Numbered from the stretch's first letter, positions 44,296-53,409 are shown. The stretch is 64,000 nt of DNA from Tenuifilum thalassicum (GCF_013265555.1 NZ_CP041345.1:1658581-1722580), one strand, 5' to 3'. The notes: generated by a model from the sequence alone, not told the origin. Numbers and translations are program-made.

Positions 44296-45300
44296 AATTC
44301 AACAAGCAAATGCGACACAATTAAAGAACTCTGTTTTTGGAGTACTAAAATGCAAAGTCTTCCTTGGTCTTCTGTTTATTTTATGTTGTACCTGTTTCAC
44401 AAAATCTGAATCAAAGGTATCAAAATTTGATTTTTTAGGGATGTACTGTCTTATTAATTTATTAGAGTACTCACTTAATCCCCTTTCCCAAGAAGAATAT
44501 GGATGAGCGAAGTAAAAGTCAGCCTTCAATTTTTTCGCTATTTTTTCATGTCTGGCAAATTCGGAACCGTTATCACTGGTTATTGATTTTACGCTGTTCT
44601 TATAGGGCAGTAGCATTCTAATTACGGTATTAGCAAGTCCATCTGCATCTTTACCATCCTCCAATTTCCTTATTAAAATCATTGATGTTTTTCTTTCAAC
44701 TAAAGTTACCATTGCTCCTTTATTATTCCTCCCAACAATTAGGTCAATCTCCCAATCACCAAAACGCTCCTTGTTGTTTATTACAGCAGGCCTATCGTCA
44801 ATGGAAACCTTGTTTCTTATAACCACATGCTTCCCTCCAACAGGGCGATTGCGGTGTTTTAGCTTATGCCGCATATGCTTATGCAGCTCTCCTCCGGCCT
44901 GTTTATCTGCCCTTATGTACTGGTATATTCTTTCATGAGATACCATTTCAATTCCATTTCTATCACAATGTCCCTTTATTTGCTCTGGCGACCACTGCTC
45001 TTCTTTTATCCAATTGTCTATCTTTACTTGCATGCTTGTATCAAACCTGCGATTCTGACAGAAACGCTCTTTCCTCTCTTCCGCTAACTCGTTAGCAGAA
45101 TCAGGATTATAAGCACCTCGCTTGCTACTATTGCGACTTATTTCACGATAAATAGTGCTCTTGTGAACTTTTAAAGCCCTGGCTATTTCACTTTTTGTTT
45201 TCCCGCAATCCAAATACGCTTTTAATGCGTATCTTTGCTCCAATGTCAAATGCTTCATCCGTATTTTTTTGGCGAAAACAAAGGTCGAACATTTGCATTA
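44296..45300 (-). mobile_element. IS30 family insertion sequence, apparently complete
   Basis: An element of about 1 kb containing one full-length transposase gene. The ends carry imperfect inverted repeats, GCAAATGCGAC (44306-44316) at the left and GTCGAACATTTGC (45284-45296) at the right. The left repeat overlaps the last transposase codons. Exact ends and target duplication could not be fixed by eye. Two fragments of its left end also occur at 58109 and 60358. Confidence 0.8.
44299..45258 (-). CDS. IS30 family transposase
   Basis: A 319-residue transposase. The N-terminal HTH (KHLTLEQRYALKAYLDCGK, then SEIARALKVHKSTIYREISR) recognises the ends. The DDE catalytic core has FGDWEIDLIVG (first Asp), SITSDNGSEF (second Asp) and WERGLSEYSNKLIRQY, where the Glu of the usual NEN-type motif is expected. 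The length is normal and there is no frameshift, so it may be active. It is transcribed toward the B12 operon, so readthrough could enter the riboswitch region. Confidence 0.92.
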   Translation of the reverse strand: MKHLTLEQRYALKAYLDCGKTKSEIARALKVHKSTIYREISRNSSKRGAYNPDSANELAEERKERFCQNRRFDTSMQVKIDNWIKEEQWSPEQIKGHCDRNGIEMVSHERIYQYIRADKQAGGELHKHMRHKLKHRNRPVGGKHVVIRNKVSIDDRPAVINNKERFGDWEIDLIVGRNNKGAMVTLVERKTSMILIRKLEDGKDADGLANTVIRMLLPYKNSVKSITSDNGSEFARHEKIAKKLKADFYFAHPYSSWERGLSEYSNKLIRQYIPKKSNFDTFDSDFVKQVQHKINRRPRKTLHFSTPKTEFFNCVAFAC

Positions 45301-45362
45301 AGAGAGAAAATACTTTTTAGTTTTTCTCTCTTTCTTTAATTTAAATTCTTTTCTTGTCGTTG

Positions 45363-45426
45363 CCTATTGATAATCAGAATAACTTTCTAAACGCTTTGCT
45401 AAAAGTTATTTCCGATTATCAACAGG
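45363..45426. repeat. Long imperfect hairpin next to the IS30 right end
   Basis: TTGATAATC plus GAATAACTTT on the left matches AAAGTTATTTC plus GATTATCAA on the right, with one mismatch and one bulge; flanking CCT/AGG extends it to about 22 paired bases. It could be a structured repeat or the remnant of another element. No gene is assigned. Confidence 0.5.
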
Positions 45427-45429
45427 CCA

Positions 45430-46100
45430 TCATCATCATCATTCAAGAAATTTTTCGCATTTACTAATTGAACTTTCAATAAAGGACTTAGTCCGGCGAA
45501 GACGGATAAAGATTCAAGATTTCAGATTTCAGATTCAAAATTTCAGATTTGTCCGGCAAAGACGGATAAAAGGCGTTAAACGTAAAACGTTAAGCGTTAA
45601 GCGAAAAAATTTGTTTATTTGAAGCATTTGCATTTTATTTTTAAACCACGGAGTTACACAGAGGAATGCACAGAGGCATACAAGAGGAAAAACAAATATG
45701 GTCACTTAAATCTTCTGGTTCATTCCGATTGTTTCCGAATCATTCCGACTCATTCATTCCTCTAACTTCATCTAACTTCCTTTAACTTCGTCAAATTCTT
45801 TAAGAAGAGGTGCTTCTACTATGGTCGGCATGACTACTGGTTCTTAGAACAATTATTCAAAATTGCGAAGCAGCTTTATAATACCTTTATTTGGTCTGGT
45901 TCTTTCGTGCATCGCAAATCACTTTTGACATGATAATTCTACCATTAGTTAGCCCCTACGGGGCTAAAAAATAGACACCTTTTTTTTACGAAACACCAAA
46001 AACTAAACACGGTTTTCTGTCTTGTCCTGTAAAGCTTTTCGTTTCACCCCTAAATTTGAATTGCTTGCTGAATCTACGGACACTATTTTTCTCCATAAAT
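45430..46100. other. Non-coding repeat mosaic upstream of the his operon
   Basis: No credible gene. It contains five CAT codons in a row (45428-45442) without a start codon; 7-base-period tracts at 45508-45600 (GATTTCA and CGTTAA types); and a composite repeat (45723-46030) that recurs in inverted orientation at 55485-55790, including the hairpin GCCCC-TAC-GGGGC. Confidence 0.6.
45723..46030 (-). repeat. Composite intergenic repeat, copy 1 (minus orientation)
   Basis: Read on the minus strand the order is: CCGTGTTTAG, a GCCCCGTAGGGGC hairpin, TTTGCGATGCACG, AAGAACCAG, TCATGCCG, CTCTTCTT, and decamers GAAGTTAAAG/GAAGTTAGAT. The same order occurs at 55485-55790 on the plus strand. No ORF spans it. 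Confidence 0.65.
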
Positions 46101-46132
46101 TTTGATTTTTTAAAAAACATTTCGTTTATTTG
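46101..46132 (+). promoter_or_regulatory. Candidate his operon promoter
   Basis: TTTG (46101-46104), a 20-base gap and TTTATTTG (46125-46132), one mismatch from TAnnTTTG. Transcription would start about 10 bases ahead of the His leader peptide ATG at 46151. Confidence 0.55.
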
Positions 46133-46150
46133 CAGGGAATAGAATCGCAC

Positions 46151-46231
46151 ATGAAAGCATTAGGTTATACCACACTTCATCATCATCACCATTCACATCA
46201 TTGGCGAATGGCAGATGATCATTTGGTATAA
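46151..46231 (+). CDS. hisL: his leader peptide (eight His codons)
   Basis: A 26-residue ORF containing HHHHHSHH at codons 10-17 (46178-46201) and one more His near the end. It lies just upstream of a terminator and hisG, the classical position of a his leader. High His content makes ribosome stalling dependent on charged tRNA-His. The sequence is otherwise unlike the enterobacterial hisL. Confidence 0.88.
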   Translation: MKALGYTTLHHHHHSHHWRMADDHLV

Positions 46232-46307
46232 CCGAAAGTAAGAAGTAAATATACCACACCTATAAAAAGGGTCTGCCATTCGCAAGGCAGGCCCTTTCTG
46301 TTTTTTG
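46163..46307 (+). promoter_or_regulatory. his attenuator: anti-terminator, protector stem and terminator
   Basis: Terminator: AAAGGGTCTGCC (46266-46277) pairs with GGCAGGCCCTTT (46286-46297) with one wobble, followed by CTGTTTTTT. Anti-terminator: GCGAATGGCAGA (46204-46215) is the perfect 12-base complement of TCTGCCATTCGC (46272-46283), which includes the terminator arm. An outer stem, GGTTATACCA (46163-46172) with TGGTATAACC (46224-46233), closes around the His codons. A ribosome stalled on the His codons would break the outer stem and leave GCGAATGGCAGA free. The pairings are seen; the mechanism is inferred. Confidence 0.87.
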
Positions 46308-46332
46308 TCAACTCACCAAATACATAATCGAA

Positions 46333-47193
46333 ATGAATACAAAAATTACGCTGGCCATTCAAAAGAGTGGTCGACTAAATCAGGGAACTATAGAGCTGCT
46401 CAGCCGATGTGGAATCAAAGTTAGCAATGGAGGTAATCATCTTAAAGCGTTAGCCGAAGGTTTTCCAATGGAGGTGTTACTCCTGCGCGACGACGATATT
46501 CCACAATACGTTGCCGATGGAGTAGCCGATATAGGAATTCTTGGACTAAACGAAGTTTTGGAAAAGGGAAAGGATGTTGAGATAGTCCGCAAGCTTGGCT
46601 TTTCCCGATGTCGCCTATCGATAGCCGTACCTAGCGCAGTAAGCTACACCGGACGTGAGTGGCTGTCGGGAAAAAGAATAGCCACATCCTATCCCGAGAT
46701 TCTACGCTCATTTCTAAAAGAGAATAGCCTAGATGCTGAAATTCACACCATCAGCGGTTCGGTGGAGATAACACCTGGAATTGGCATGGCCGATGCCATT
46801 TTTGAAATTGTTAGCAGTGGAGGCACCTTGCTAAGCAATAACCTAAAAGAGGTAGATGTGATTATGAAAAGCGAGGCCGTATTAATTGCCAACAAGAACC
46901 TCAATCAAACCAAAATTGAACTACTTAAAAAACTTGAGTTTCGCATTGAGGCTGTTCGTAAAGCGCAAAGAAACAAATATATCTTACTAAATGCACCAAA
47001 GAACAGGCTAAACGAGATTATTGGGTTAATCCCAGGTATGAAAAGTCCAACCATTCTTCCATTGGCCCAAGAGGGATGGTTCTCGCTGCACTCGGTGGTT
47101 AACGAGGATGATTTTTGGGAAGTTATCGGCAAGCTCAAAGATGCTGGTGCCGAAGGTATTCTTGTTGTTCCAATTGAAAAAATGGTCATTTAA
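46333..47193 (+). CDS. hisG: ATP phosphoribosyltransferase (long form)
   Basis: First enzyme of histidine synthesis: joins ATP and PRPP. At 286 residues it is the long form with a C-terminal ACT-like regulatory domain (about 205-286, ILPLAQEGWFSLHSVV), the usual site of His feedback inhibition. Catalytic region: ILGLNEVLEKG, RIATSYPEILRSFLKEN and SGSVEITPGIGMADAIFEIV (PRPP loop). It is the first gene after the His leader and terminator, 12 bases ahead of hisD. Confidence 0.95.
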   Translation: MNTKITLAIQKSGRLNQGTIELLSRCGIKVSNGGNHLKALAEGFPMEVLLLRDDDIPQYVADGVADIGILGLNEVLEKGKDVEIVRKLGFSRCRLSIAVPSAVSYTGREWLSGKRIATSYPEILRSFLKENSLDAEIHTISGSVEITPGIGMADAIFEIVSSGGTLLSNNLKEVDVIMKSEAVLIANKNLNQTKIELLKKLEFRIEAVRKAQRNKYILLNAPKNRLNEIIGLIPGMKSPTILPLAQEGWFSLHSVVNEDDFWEVIGKLKDAGAEGILVVPIEKMVI

Positions 47194-47205
47194 ACAGTTA
47201 CTACC

Positions 47206-48486
47206 ATGAGAATTATTATTGATGCACAAAATATAGACTACTTAGAGATATTAAAACGTCCTTGTGAACTCAATATTGGTTTAAGGGAACAGGTTTCTGC
47301 TATTATTTCAAAGGTTAAAGCCGATGGCGACAAAGCGCTCAAAGAGTTTACATCGAAGTTTGATAGAGTTGAACTTGATACGATAGAAGTAGATTTAAAA
47401 GCGCTTAATGACTCAAAAAAACATGTTGAAACCGAACTAGGATTAGCCATTGAGGTAGCAAGTAAAAACATTGAACAATTTCATGCTGCCCAGCGCATTC
47501 AGGAAATTGAGGTTAACACGATGCCGGGAGTTACCTGCAAGCTACTTTACCGGCCATTAAATCGTGTAGGGCTTTATATTCCTGGTGGCACTGCACCGCT
47601 AATATCTACAGCGCTTATGCTTGGCGTACCTGCAAGAGTTGCTGGTTGCAATGAGCTTATTGTCTGCACGCCCCCCCCAATTAATCCGGCTATACTATAT
47701 GCCTGTAGCTTAATTAATGCAAGAGTTTTTTGCGTAGGTGGTGCACAAGCCATTGCAGCCATGGCATTTGGTACGGAAAGCATTCCCAGGGTTGATAAGA
47801 TTTTTGGCCCTGGCAACAGCTTTGTAACCGAGGCCAAGATGCAAGTTGCAGCAATGGGCGTTCCAATTGATATACCTGCAGGCCCATCGGAGCTGTTAGT
47901 TGTTGCCGATGAATCAGCAAACCCAACTTTTATTGCAGCCGATTTGCTTTCGCAGGCCGAGCATGGTACCGATAGCCAGGTGGTGCTAATTAGCACTAGC
48001 CAAACGATAATTGATAACACTTTAAACGAATTAAAGTCACAGCTTACCAAGTTGCCCCGCAAGGAAATTGCTCAGGAATCGTTAAAAAATAGCGCTGCTA
48101 TAAAGGTTGATTCCATTAAACGTGCCCTGGAAATAAGCAATGGCTATGCACCAGAACACTTAATACTGGCAGTAAATGACGCATCGAGGCACGTTGACCA
48201 AGTTATGAATGCCGGCTCGATATTTTTAGGTAGCTACACCCCCGAATCGGTTGGCGATTACGCAAGTGGAACCAACCATACCCTACCAACCAGCGGCTTT
48301 GCACGAAACTGGAGCGGAGTAAGTTTGAACTCATTTACCAAAACAATAACAGTTCAAGAGGTTGATAAAAAGGGAATTGCAAGCATCGGGCAAACCGTGA
48401 TTGCACTTGCCGAAGCTGAACAGCTAAATGCTCACGCAAACGCAGTAAAGGTCAGACTAAATCAGCTTAAAAAGAATCAAAAATGA
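47206..48486 (+). CDS. hisD: Histidinol dehydrogenase
   Basis: A 426-residue zinc enzyme that oxidises histidinol to histidine in two steps. Signature segments include RVGLYIPGGTAPLISTALM, GPSELLVVADESANP and LLSQAEHGTDSQVVLI with the zinc-binding Gln and His, and the C-terminal LPTSGFARNWSGVSL. Overlaps hisC by 4 bases (ATGA). Confidence 0.95.
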   Translation: MRIIIDAQNIDYLEILKRPCELNIGLREQVSAIISKVKADGDKALKEFTSKFDRVELDTIEVDLKALNDSKKHVETELGLAIEVASKNIEQFHAAQRIQEIEVNTMPGVTCKLLYRPLNRVGLYIPGGTAPLISTALMLGVPARVAGCNELIVCTPPPINPAILYACSLINARVFCVGGAQAIAAMAFGTESIPRVDKIFGPGNSFVTEAKMQVAAMGVPIDIPAGPSELLVVADESANPTFIAADLLSQAEHGTDSQVVLISTSQTIIDNTLNELKSQLTKLPRKEIAQESLKNSAAIKVDSIKRALEISNGYAPEHLILAVNDASRHVDQVMNAGSIFLGSYTPESVGDYASGTNHTLPTSGFARNWSGVSLNSFTKTITVQEVDKKGIASIGQTVIALAEAEQLNAHANAVKVRLNQLKKNQK

Positions 48487-49541
48487 TGACAATTGAAAAC
48501 GTAACTTCACTGGTGAGGCCAAATATTGCATCACTTAAACCCTATTCATCGGCGCGAAGTGAATTCACAGGTGAAAACAAAATTCTTTTGGATGCAAATG
48601 AGAATCCGTTTGAGCTATGGGAAATGGAAAAGATTAATCGCTACCCCGACCCACTGCAAACAAATGTAAAACAAATAATTGCCCAAATTAAAGGGATAAA
48701 ACCGGAGCAATTGTTTATTGGAAACGGAAGCGATGAAGCAGTTGACCTAATAATACGATGCTTTTGTGAACCTGCCTCAGATAGAATTGCAATATTTGAG
48801 CCTACCTATGGCATGTATTCGGTATGTGCAACAATTAATAATATTGGAGTTGAAAAATATCTTCTAAAAGATGATTTCTGTATTGATGCCGATTCTTTTC
48901 TAAACAGGGTAACAAAAGATGTTAAGGTAGTTTTTATTTGCAATCCGAATAATCCAACAGGAAACAGTCAAAAGTTTGGCGTAATAGAACAAATATTATC
49001 AGAAATCAATGGGCTGGTTGTTGTTGATGAAGCATATATTGATTTTTGTTCGGATAAATCGGTGGTTAGTTTAGTTAATCGATATCCTAACCTAATAGTG
49101 CTTCAAACCTTTTCCAAGGCCTGGGGACTTGCAGGTGCAAGAATAGGCTTGGCCATTGCCAATAGGCAAATTATAAGTATTCTGAACAGGGTGAAATTCC
49201 CTTACAATATTGGTAAACCATCCTTGCAGATACTTAAGAATTCCCTTTCGAATAAAGCGTTAATGGAAAAATTTATCGCACAGATAACCGGTGAAAGACA
49301 AAACCTCTACGAACAGCTAAAGCAGTTCTCTTTTATTACAATGGTTTACCCATCCGAAGCCAATTTTCTCCTTGTAAAAACAACCAATGCCCAAAAAATC
49401 TACACATATCTGCTTGACAAAAACATTGTTGTTCGGAATCGTAGCCATGAACCGCTGTGTAGCAACTGCTTAAGAATAACCGTGGGCACACCTGCCGAAA
49501 ACCAAATACTAATTGAAACCTTAAAAAAGCTAAACCTATGA
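48483..49541 (+). CDS. hisC: Histidinol-phosphate aminotransferase
   Basis: A 352-residue PLP aminotransferase (fold type I). LLDANENPFE near the N-terminus, FICNPNNPTGN, VVVDEAYIDF and the PLP lysine in LQTFSKAWGLAGARIG (about residue 211) identify HisC. It transfers an amino group from glutamate to imidazole acetol phosphate. Both flanking genes overlap it by 4 bases. Confidence 0.94.
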   Translation: MMTIENVTSLVRPNIASLKPYSSARSEFTGENKILLDANENPFELWEMEKINRYPDPLQTNVKQIIAQIKGIKPEQLFIGNGSDEAVDLIIRCFCEPASDRIAIFEPTYGMYSVCATINNIGVEKYLLKDDFCIDADSFLNRVTKDVKVVFICNPNNPTGNSQKFGVIEQILSEINGLVVVDEAYIDFCSDKSVVSLVNRYPNLIVLQTFSKAWGLAGARIGLAIANRQIISILNRVKFPYNIGKPSLQILKNSLSNKALMEKFIAQITGERQNLYEQLKQFSFITMVYPSEANFLLVKTTNAQKIYTYLLDKNIVVRNRSHEPLCSNCLRITVGTPAENQILIETLKKLNL

Positions 49542-50620
49542 AGCCAATTCTTTTTATCGACCGTGATGGGACATTAATAAAAGAACCCAACGACCAGCAG
49601 GTTGATAGTTTTGACAAACTCGAATTCATGCCCGGTGTATTTACCTGGCTTGGCAAGGTTTGTAGAGAACTTAACTTCTACCTTGTTATGGTCACCAACC
49701 AGGATGGGCTTGGCACAAAAAGTTTTCCAGAGTCGGACTTTTGGGGACCACATAACATCTTACTTAAAGCGTTAAAAGCCGAAGGTATTACATTCGACGA
49801 AATACTAATTGACCGCTCGCTACCCGGTGAAAACAAACCAACCCGTAAGCCTGGAACAGGACTTGTCAAACATCTTCTTATACCCGATTTTGACATACAA
49901 AACTCTTTTGTGATTGGCGACCGTGAAACCGATGAGCGTTTTGCCCAAAACATCGGTTGCAAAGCTATTAGATTTGGCAGCAAATCTGCATTTGAGCAAA
50001 ACCTTTCTGCCAGCAATTGGGAACAGGTATTCTATCTACTTAAACCTAAAAGAGTTGCCCGCCTAGCTCGCAAAACTACCGAAACCGATATTGCAATTAG
50101 TATCAGTTTAGACGGTGATGGAATATTTAGAATTGATACTGGAATCCACTTCTTTAACCACATGCTTGAGCAGCTCTCAAAGCATTCGGGCATCGATATG
50201 GATATTACGTGTAAAGGCGACCTTAATGTCGACGAGCATCACACTATTGAAGATGTTGGCATTGCGCTTGGCGAAGCGCTAAAATTGGCTATAGGCGATA
50301 AAAAAGGGATAAATCGCTATGGATTTGACATACCTATGGACGAGAGCCTTGCAAGAGTGGCCATCGATTTTAGTGGAAGACCATATCTTGTTTTTAATGG
50401 CGATTTTAAACGAGAGTACCTTGGTGGTATGCCCACCGAAATGATAAAGCATTTTTTCCACTCACTGGCCTATAGCGGAGGATTAACCATAAATATCGAA
50501 TTTAATGGAGAGAACGACCACCATAAGACCGAAGCCATATTTAAAGCCTTTGCTAGAAGTCTTAAACAAGCCATTTGCCAGGATGGAAATAATCTACCAT
50601 CTACTAAAGGCAAACTTTAA
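49538..50620 (+). CDS. hisB: Bifunctional histidinol-phosphatase / imidazoleglycerol-phosphate dehydratase
   Basis: A 360-residue fusion of two enzymes. Residues 1-165 are a HAD phosphatase with the nucleophile motif FIDRDGTLI, a zinc-type RSLPGENKPTRKPGTG loop and IGDRETDERFA. Residues about 170-360 are the dehydratase with HFFNHMLEQL, DEHHTIEDVGIALG and the second metal site NDHHKTEAIFKAF. It performs the dehydration step and the phosphatase step of the pathway. Confidence 0.95.
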   Translation: MKPILFIDRDGTLIKEPNDQQVDSFDKLEFMPGVFTWLGKVCRELNFYLVMVTNQDGLGTKSFPESDFWGPHNILLKALKAEGITFDEILIDRSLPGENKPTRKPGTGLVKHLLIPDFDIQNSFVIGDRETDERFAQNIGCKAIRFGSKSAFEQNLSASNWEQVFYLLKPKRVARLARKTTETDIAISISLDGDGIFRIDTGIHFFNHMLEQLSKHSGIDMDITCKGDLNVDEHHTIEDVGIALGEALKLAIGDKKGINRYGFDIPMDESLARVAIDFSGRPYLVFNGDFKREYLGGMPTEMIKHFFHSLAYSGGLTINIEFNGENDHHKTEAIFKAFARSLKQAICQDGNNLPSTKGKL

Positions 50621-50629
50621 AAGATTAAA

Positions 50630-51226
50630 ATGATGAGTAGGCTAAATATTGGAATAATACAGTATGGAGCAGGGAACCAAGCTTCTATACGAAATGCACT
50701 TGATAAATTTGGTGTAAATGCCTTTCCTGTAAGCACAAAAGAGGAGCTAAACAAGGCCGACAAGCTAATAATTCCAGGAGTTGGGCATGCAAAAAAGGCC
50801 ATGCAACAACTAAACTCATTGGGATTAACCGAAGCAATCATTCAAACTGATATTCCACTGTTAGGCATTTGCCTTGGTATGCAACTACTTGGCAGATTTA
50901 GTGCCGAAGGAAGCACCAGCTGCCTGAATATATGCGATTATGAAACGCACAAATTCGGCATTAAGCTAAAAATCCCACACATGGGATGGAATATGGTAAA
51001 ACTAGCAGACGCCCCACTCTTTTACAAGCTTGGGGAAAGTGAATGGTTTTACTATGTGCATAGCTACTATGTTCCTAAAAGCGCTAATACCATTGCAACT
51101 TCAAACTACGAAATTGACTTTATAGCAGCGGTAAGGCAAAATAACTTTTGGGGCGTTCAGTTTCACCCCGAAAAAAGTGGAGAAAAAGGATTACAAATCA
51201 TTAAGAACTTTATTGAGCTATGCTAG
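50630..51226 (+). CDS. hisH: Imidazole glycerol phosphate synthase, glutaminase subunit
   Basis: A 198-residue class I glutamine amidotransferase that supplies ammonia to HisF. Active site: GICLGMQLLG with the catalytic Cys (about residue 83) and VQFHPEKSG with the His/Glu pair. The oxyanion segment IPGVGHAKKAMQQL is typical. It overlaps the hisA start by 7 bases. Confidence 0.94.
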   Translation: MMSRLNIGIIQYGAGNQASIRNALDKFGVNAFPVSTKEELNKADKLIIPGVGHAKKAMQQLNSLGLTEAIIQTDIPLLGICLGMQLLGRFSAEGSTSCLNICDYETHKFGIKLKIPHMGWNMVKLADAPLFYKLGESEWFYYVHSYYVPKSANTIATSNYEIDFIAAVRQNNFWGVQFHPEKSGEKGLQIIKNFIELC

Positions 51227-51936
51227 CAGTACCAGCCATAGATATTATCGATGGGAAATGTGTTAGGCTTTACCAAGGTAACTTTTTAAGTGCAAAAAGC
51301 TACGGCACAAACCCACTTGAGCAAGCTAAGGCGTTTGAAGATAATGGGTTTACAAATCTTCACCTTATCGACCTTGATGGAGCAAAGGAAGGTGTTCCAA
51401 AAAACCTTAAAACACTTGAGAAAATTGCAAAATCAACAAATATCAAAATTGACTTTGGTGGCGGATTAAGAAGCACGGAAAGCATCAATAGCGCAATTAG
51501 TGCTGGTGCATGGAAGGTGAACCTTGGAACTATCCTAACATCAATGAATGTTGATATAAATATCGACAGCATAAAAGAGAAAGTCATAGCAGCTATTGAT
51601 TGTGAGAATAACATGGTGAAGTCCAATGGATGGCAAAACCAAACATCTATAAAGATTGATGATTTAATTGCCCAACTGGTAAACGATGGCTTTAGCCATT
51701 TCACGGTTACTGATATTAGTCGTGATGGAACACTAACCGCACCTTCATTCTACCTGTATGAACGCCTTAGAAGACTCTACCCTAATGTTGCCCTATGGGC
51801 AAGCGGTGGAGTAAGTTCAATTACCGATTTGAAAAACCTTAAAAGGTTAGGTGTTGATGGTGCCATTATAGGCAAGGCCATTTACGAAAAAAGAATTAAC
51901 CCTAAAGAATTATTGAAATGCTTGCAAAACGAATAA
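51220..51936 (+). CDS. hisA: Phosphoribosylformimino-5-aminoimidazole carboxamide ribotide isomerase
   Basis: A 238-residue TIM barrel isomerase. The start [20 protein letters not shown] carries the first catalytic Asp, and [14 protein letters not shown] the second, with IDFGGGLRS and [11 protein letters not shown] as phosphate-binding loops. It overlaps hisF by 19 bases; hisF and hisA share the same half-barrel ancestry. Confidence 0.94.
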   Translation: MLAVPAIDIIDGKCVRLYQGNFLSAKSYGTNPLEQAKAFEDNGFTNLHLIDLDGAKEGVPKNLKTLEKIAKSTNIKIDFGGGLRSTESINSAISAGAWKVNLGTILTSMNVDINIDSIKEKVIAAIDCENNMVKSNGWQNQTSIKIDDLIAQLVNDGFSHFTVTDISRDGTLTAPSFYLYERLRRLYPNVALWASGGVSSITDLKNLKRLGVDGAIIGKAIYEKRINPKELLKCLQNE

Positions 51937-52673
51937 TACCATGCCTTGATGTAAAAGACGGGCGCACAGTCAAGGGGATAAACTTTAGCAATTTGACAGA
52001 TGCCGGCGACCCTGTTGAACTTGCAAAAAGGTATTACAACGAAAGCGCCGATGAGTTGGTCCTGCTCGATATCTCGGCAACGCTTGAAGGACGTGAAACT
52101 TTTGTTGATACCATTATAAACGTTGCAAAAGCAATTGCCATACCCTTTACTGTAGGAGGGGGCATTAGCAGCGTTCAACAGGCAGAAAGGTTGTTAAAAG
52201 CAGGAGCCGACAAAGTATCAATTAATACGGCTGCTATCCAAAATCCAAGGCTAATAGGAGAACTTGCCGAGCGATTTGGCTCACAGTGCGTTGTGGTAGC
52301 CATCGACACCAAGCTAACCGCAAAAGGTTGGGAAGTTGTTACTCACGCTGGAACTCAACAAACGGGGATAATGGCAGATAAATGGGCAAAAACATGCGAA
52401 ATGCTTGGCGCTGGAGAAATACTACTCACCTCATTCACTTCCGATGGCACCCAACAAGGCTTTGCCATTGATATAACAAGGGAAATATCACAAACAGTTA
52501 ACATTCCTGTTATCGCATCTGGTGGTGCTGGTATGCTTGACCACTTTGCTGAGGTTTTTATTAAAGGCAAAGCCGATGCTGCTTTGGCAGCTGGTATTTT
52601 TCACTACGGAATGCTTACTGTTAAACAGGTTAAAGAATACTTACTGAAGCAAAATATTAATGTTAGAAACTAA
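51918..52673 (+). CDS. hisF: Imidazole glycerol phosphate synthase, cyclase subunit
   Basis: A 251-residue TIM barrel that builds the imidazole ring using ammonia from HisH. Motifs: [17 protein letters not shown] (catalytic Asp), [25 protein letters not shown] (second catalytic Asp) and [14 protein letters not shown]. In this family the second motif usually reads SMDRDGT; here it is SFTSDGT, a difference from the textbook motif that keeps the Asp. Confidence 0.94.
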   Translation: MLAKRIIPCLDVKDGRTVKGINFSNLTDAGDPVELAKRYYNESADELVLLDISATLEGRETFVDTIINVAKAIAIPFTVGGGISSVQQAERLLKAGADKVSINTAAIQNPRLIGELAERFGSQCVVVAIDTKLTAKGWEVVTHAGTQQTGIMADKWAKTCEMLGAGEILLTSFTSDGTQQGFAIDITREISQTVNIPVIASGGAGMLDHFAEVFIKGKADAALAAGIFHYGMLTVKQVKEYLLKQNINVRN

Positions 52674-52684
52674 AATAAATCATT

Positions 52685-53344
52685 ATGACAACACTAAACT
52701 TTGACAAGTTAAATGGATTAATTCCAGCAATTATTCAAGACGCAGCAACAAACCGAGTGTTAATGCTTGGTTTCATGAACCGCGAGGCACTTGAAGTAAC
52801 AAGAAAAACTGGATTGGCAACCTTTTACAGCCGAACACGAAGGCAGATTTGGACAAAAGGCGAGACATCGGGCAACTACCTTAAAGTAGCAGCAATAATT
52901 CCCGATTGCGATGGCGACACCTTACTGGTTAAAGTAAATCCGCAAGGGCCTGTTTGCCACACTGGAAACGACACCTGCTTTAACGAGATAAACCGAAACT
53001 CATTAGGCTTTATTGAATATCTGGAGAGTGTTATTGAATCGCGAAAGGACGAGCAGCCCGATAGTAGCTATACCGCAAAGCTATTTTCTGCAGGAAACAA
53101 AAGAATAGCCAAGAAAATTGGTGAAGAGGCCGTTGAGCTGGCTTTAGAATCAGAAACAGGTTCAAACGAAAGGTTACTAGACGAAACCGCCGACCTGATT
53201 TACCACGCCTTAGTATTACTTGCAAGCCGAAACCTCAAGTTTGAAAATGTTATTGATGTTCTCAAAAACAGACATGCTGATAGTAAAGCATCCAACGAAC
53301 AGATAGACAATTTCAAACGAGGTGAAAAGCAATGGGGAAAGTAA
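52685..53344 (+). CDS. hisIE: Bifunctional phosphoribosyl-AMP cyclohydrolase / phosphoribosyl-ATP pyrophosphatase
   Basis: A 219-residue HisI-HisE fusion for steps 2 and 3. Cyclohydrolase (about 1-120): metal ligands in DCDGDTLLV and VCHTGNDTC. Pyrophosphatase (about 130-219): KRIAKKIGEEAVELALE and ETADLIYHALVLLA. It is the last gene of the his operon, separated by 65 bases from the tRNA-Arg gene. Confidence 0.94.
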   Translation: MTTLNFDKLNGLIPAIIQDAATNRVLMLGFMNREALEVTRKTGLATFYSRTRRQIWTKGETSGNYLKVAAIIPDCDGDTLLVKVNPQGPVCHTGNDTCFNEINRNSLGFIEYLESVIESRKDEQPDSSYTAKLFSAGNKRIAKKIGEEAVELALESETGSNERLLDETADLIYHALVLLASRNLKFENVIDVLKNRHADSKASNEQIDNFKRGEKQWGK

Positions 53345-53409
53345 AAATTCGTCGATATATTTTAATTTTTAAAAGTAATGATTAATTTTGCGCTTCGAAA
53401 AACGAAGCC

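Noticed and set aside
45428-45600. A possible second His leader peptide (five CAT codons)
   Set aside because: The frame has no ATG, GTG or TTG between the preceding stop at 45380 and the CAT run, and no terminator or anti-terminator follows. Kept only as a possible remnant.
47574-48062. A 162-residue minus-strand ORF inside hisD
   Set aside because: Overlaps a conserved enzyme completely and shows Cys/Ser-rich composition typical of antisense shadows.
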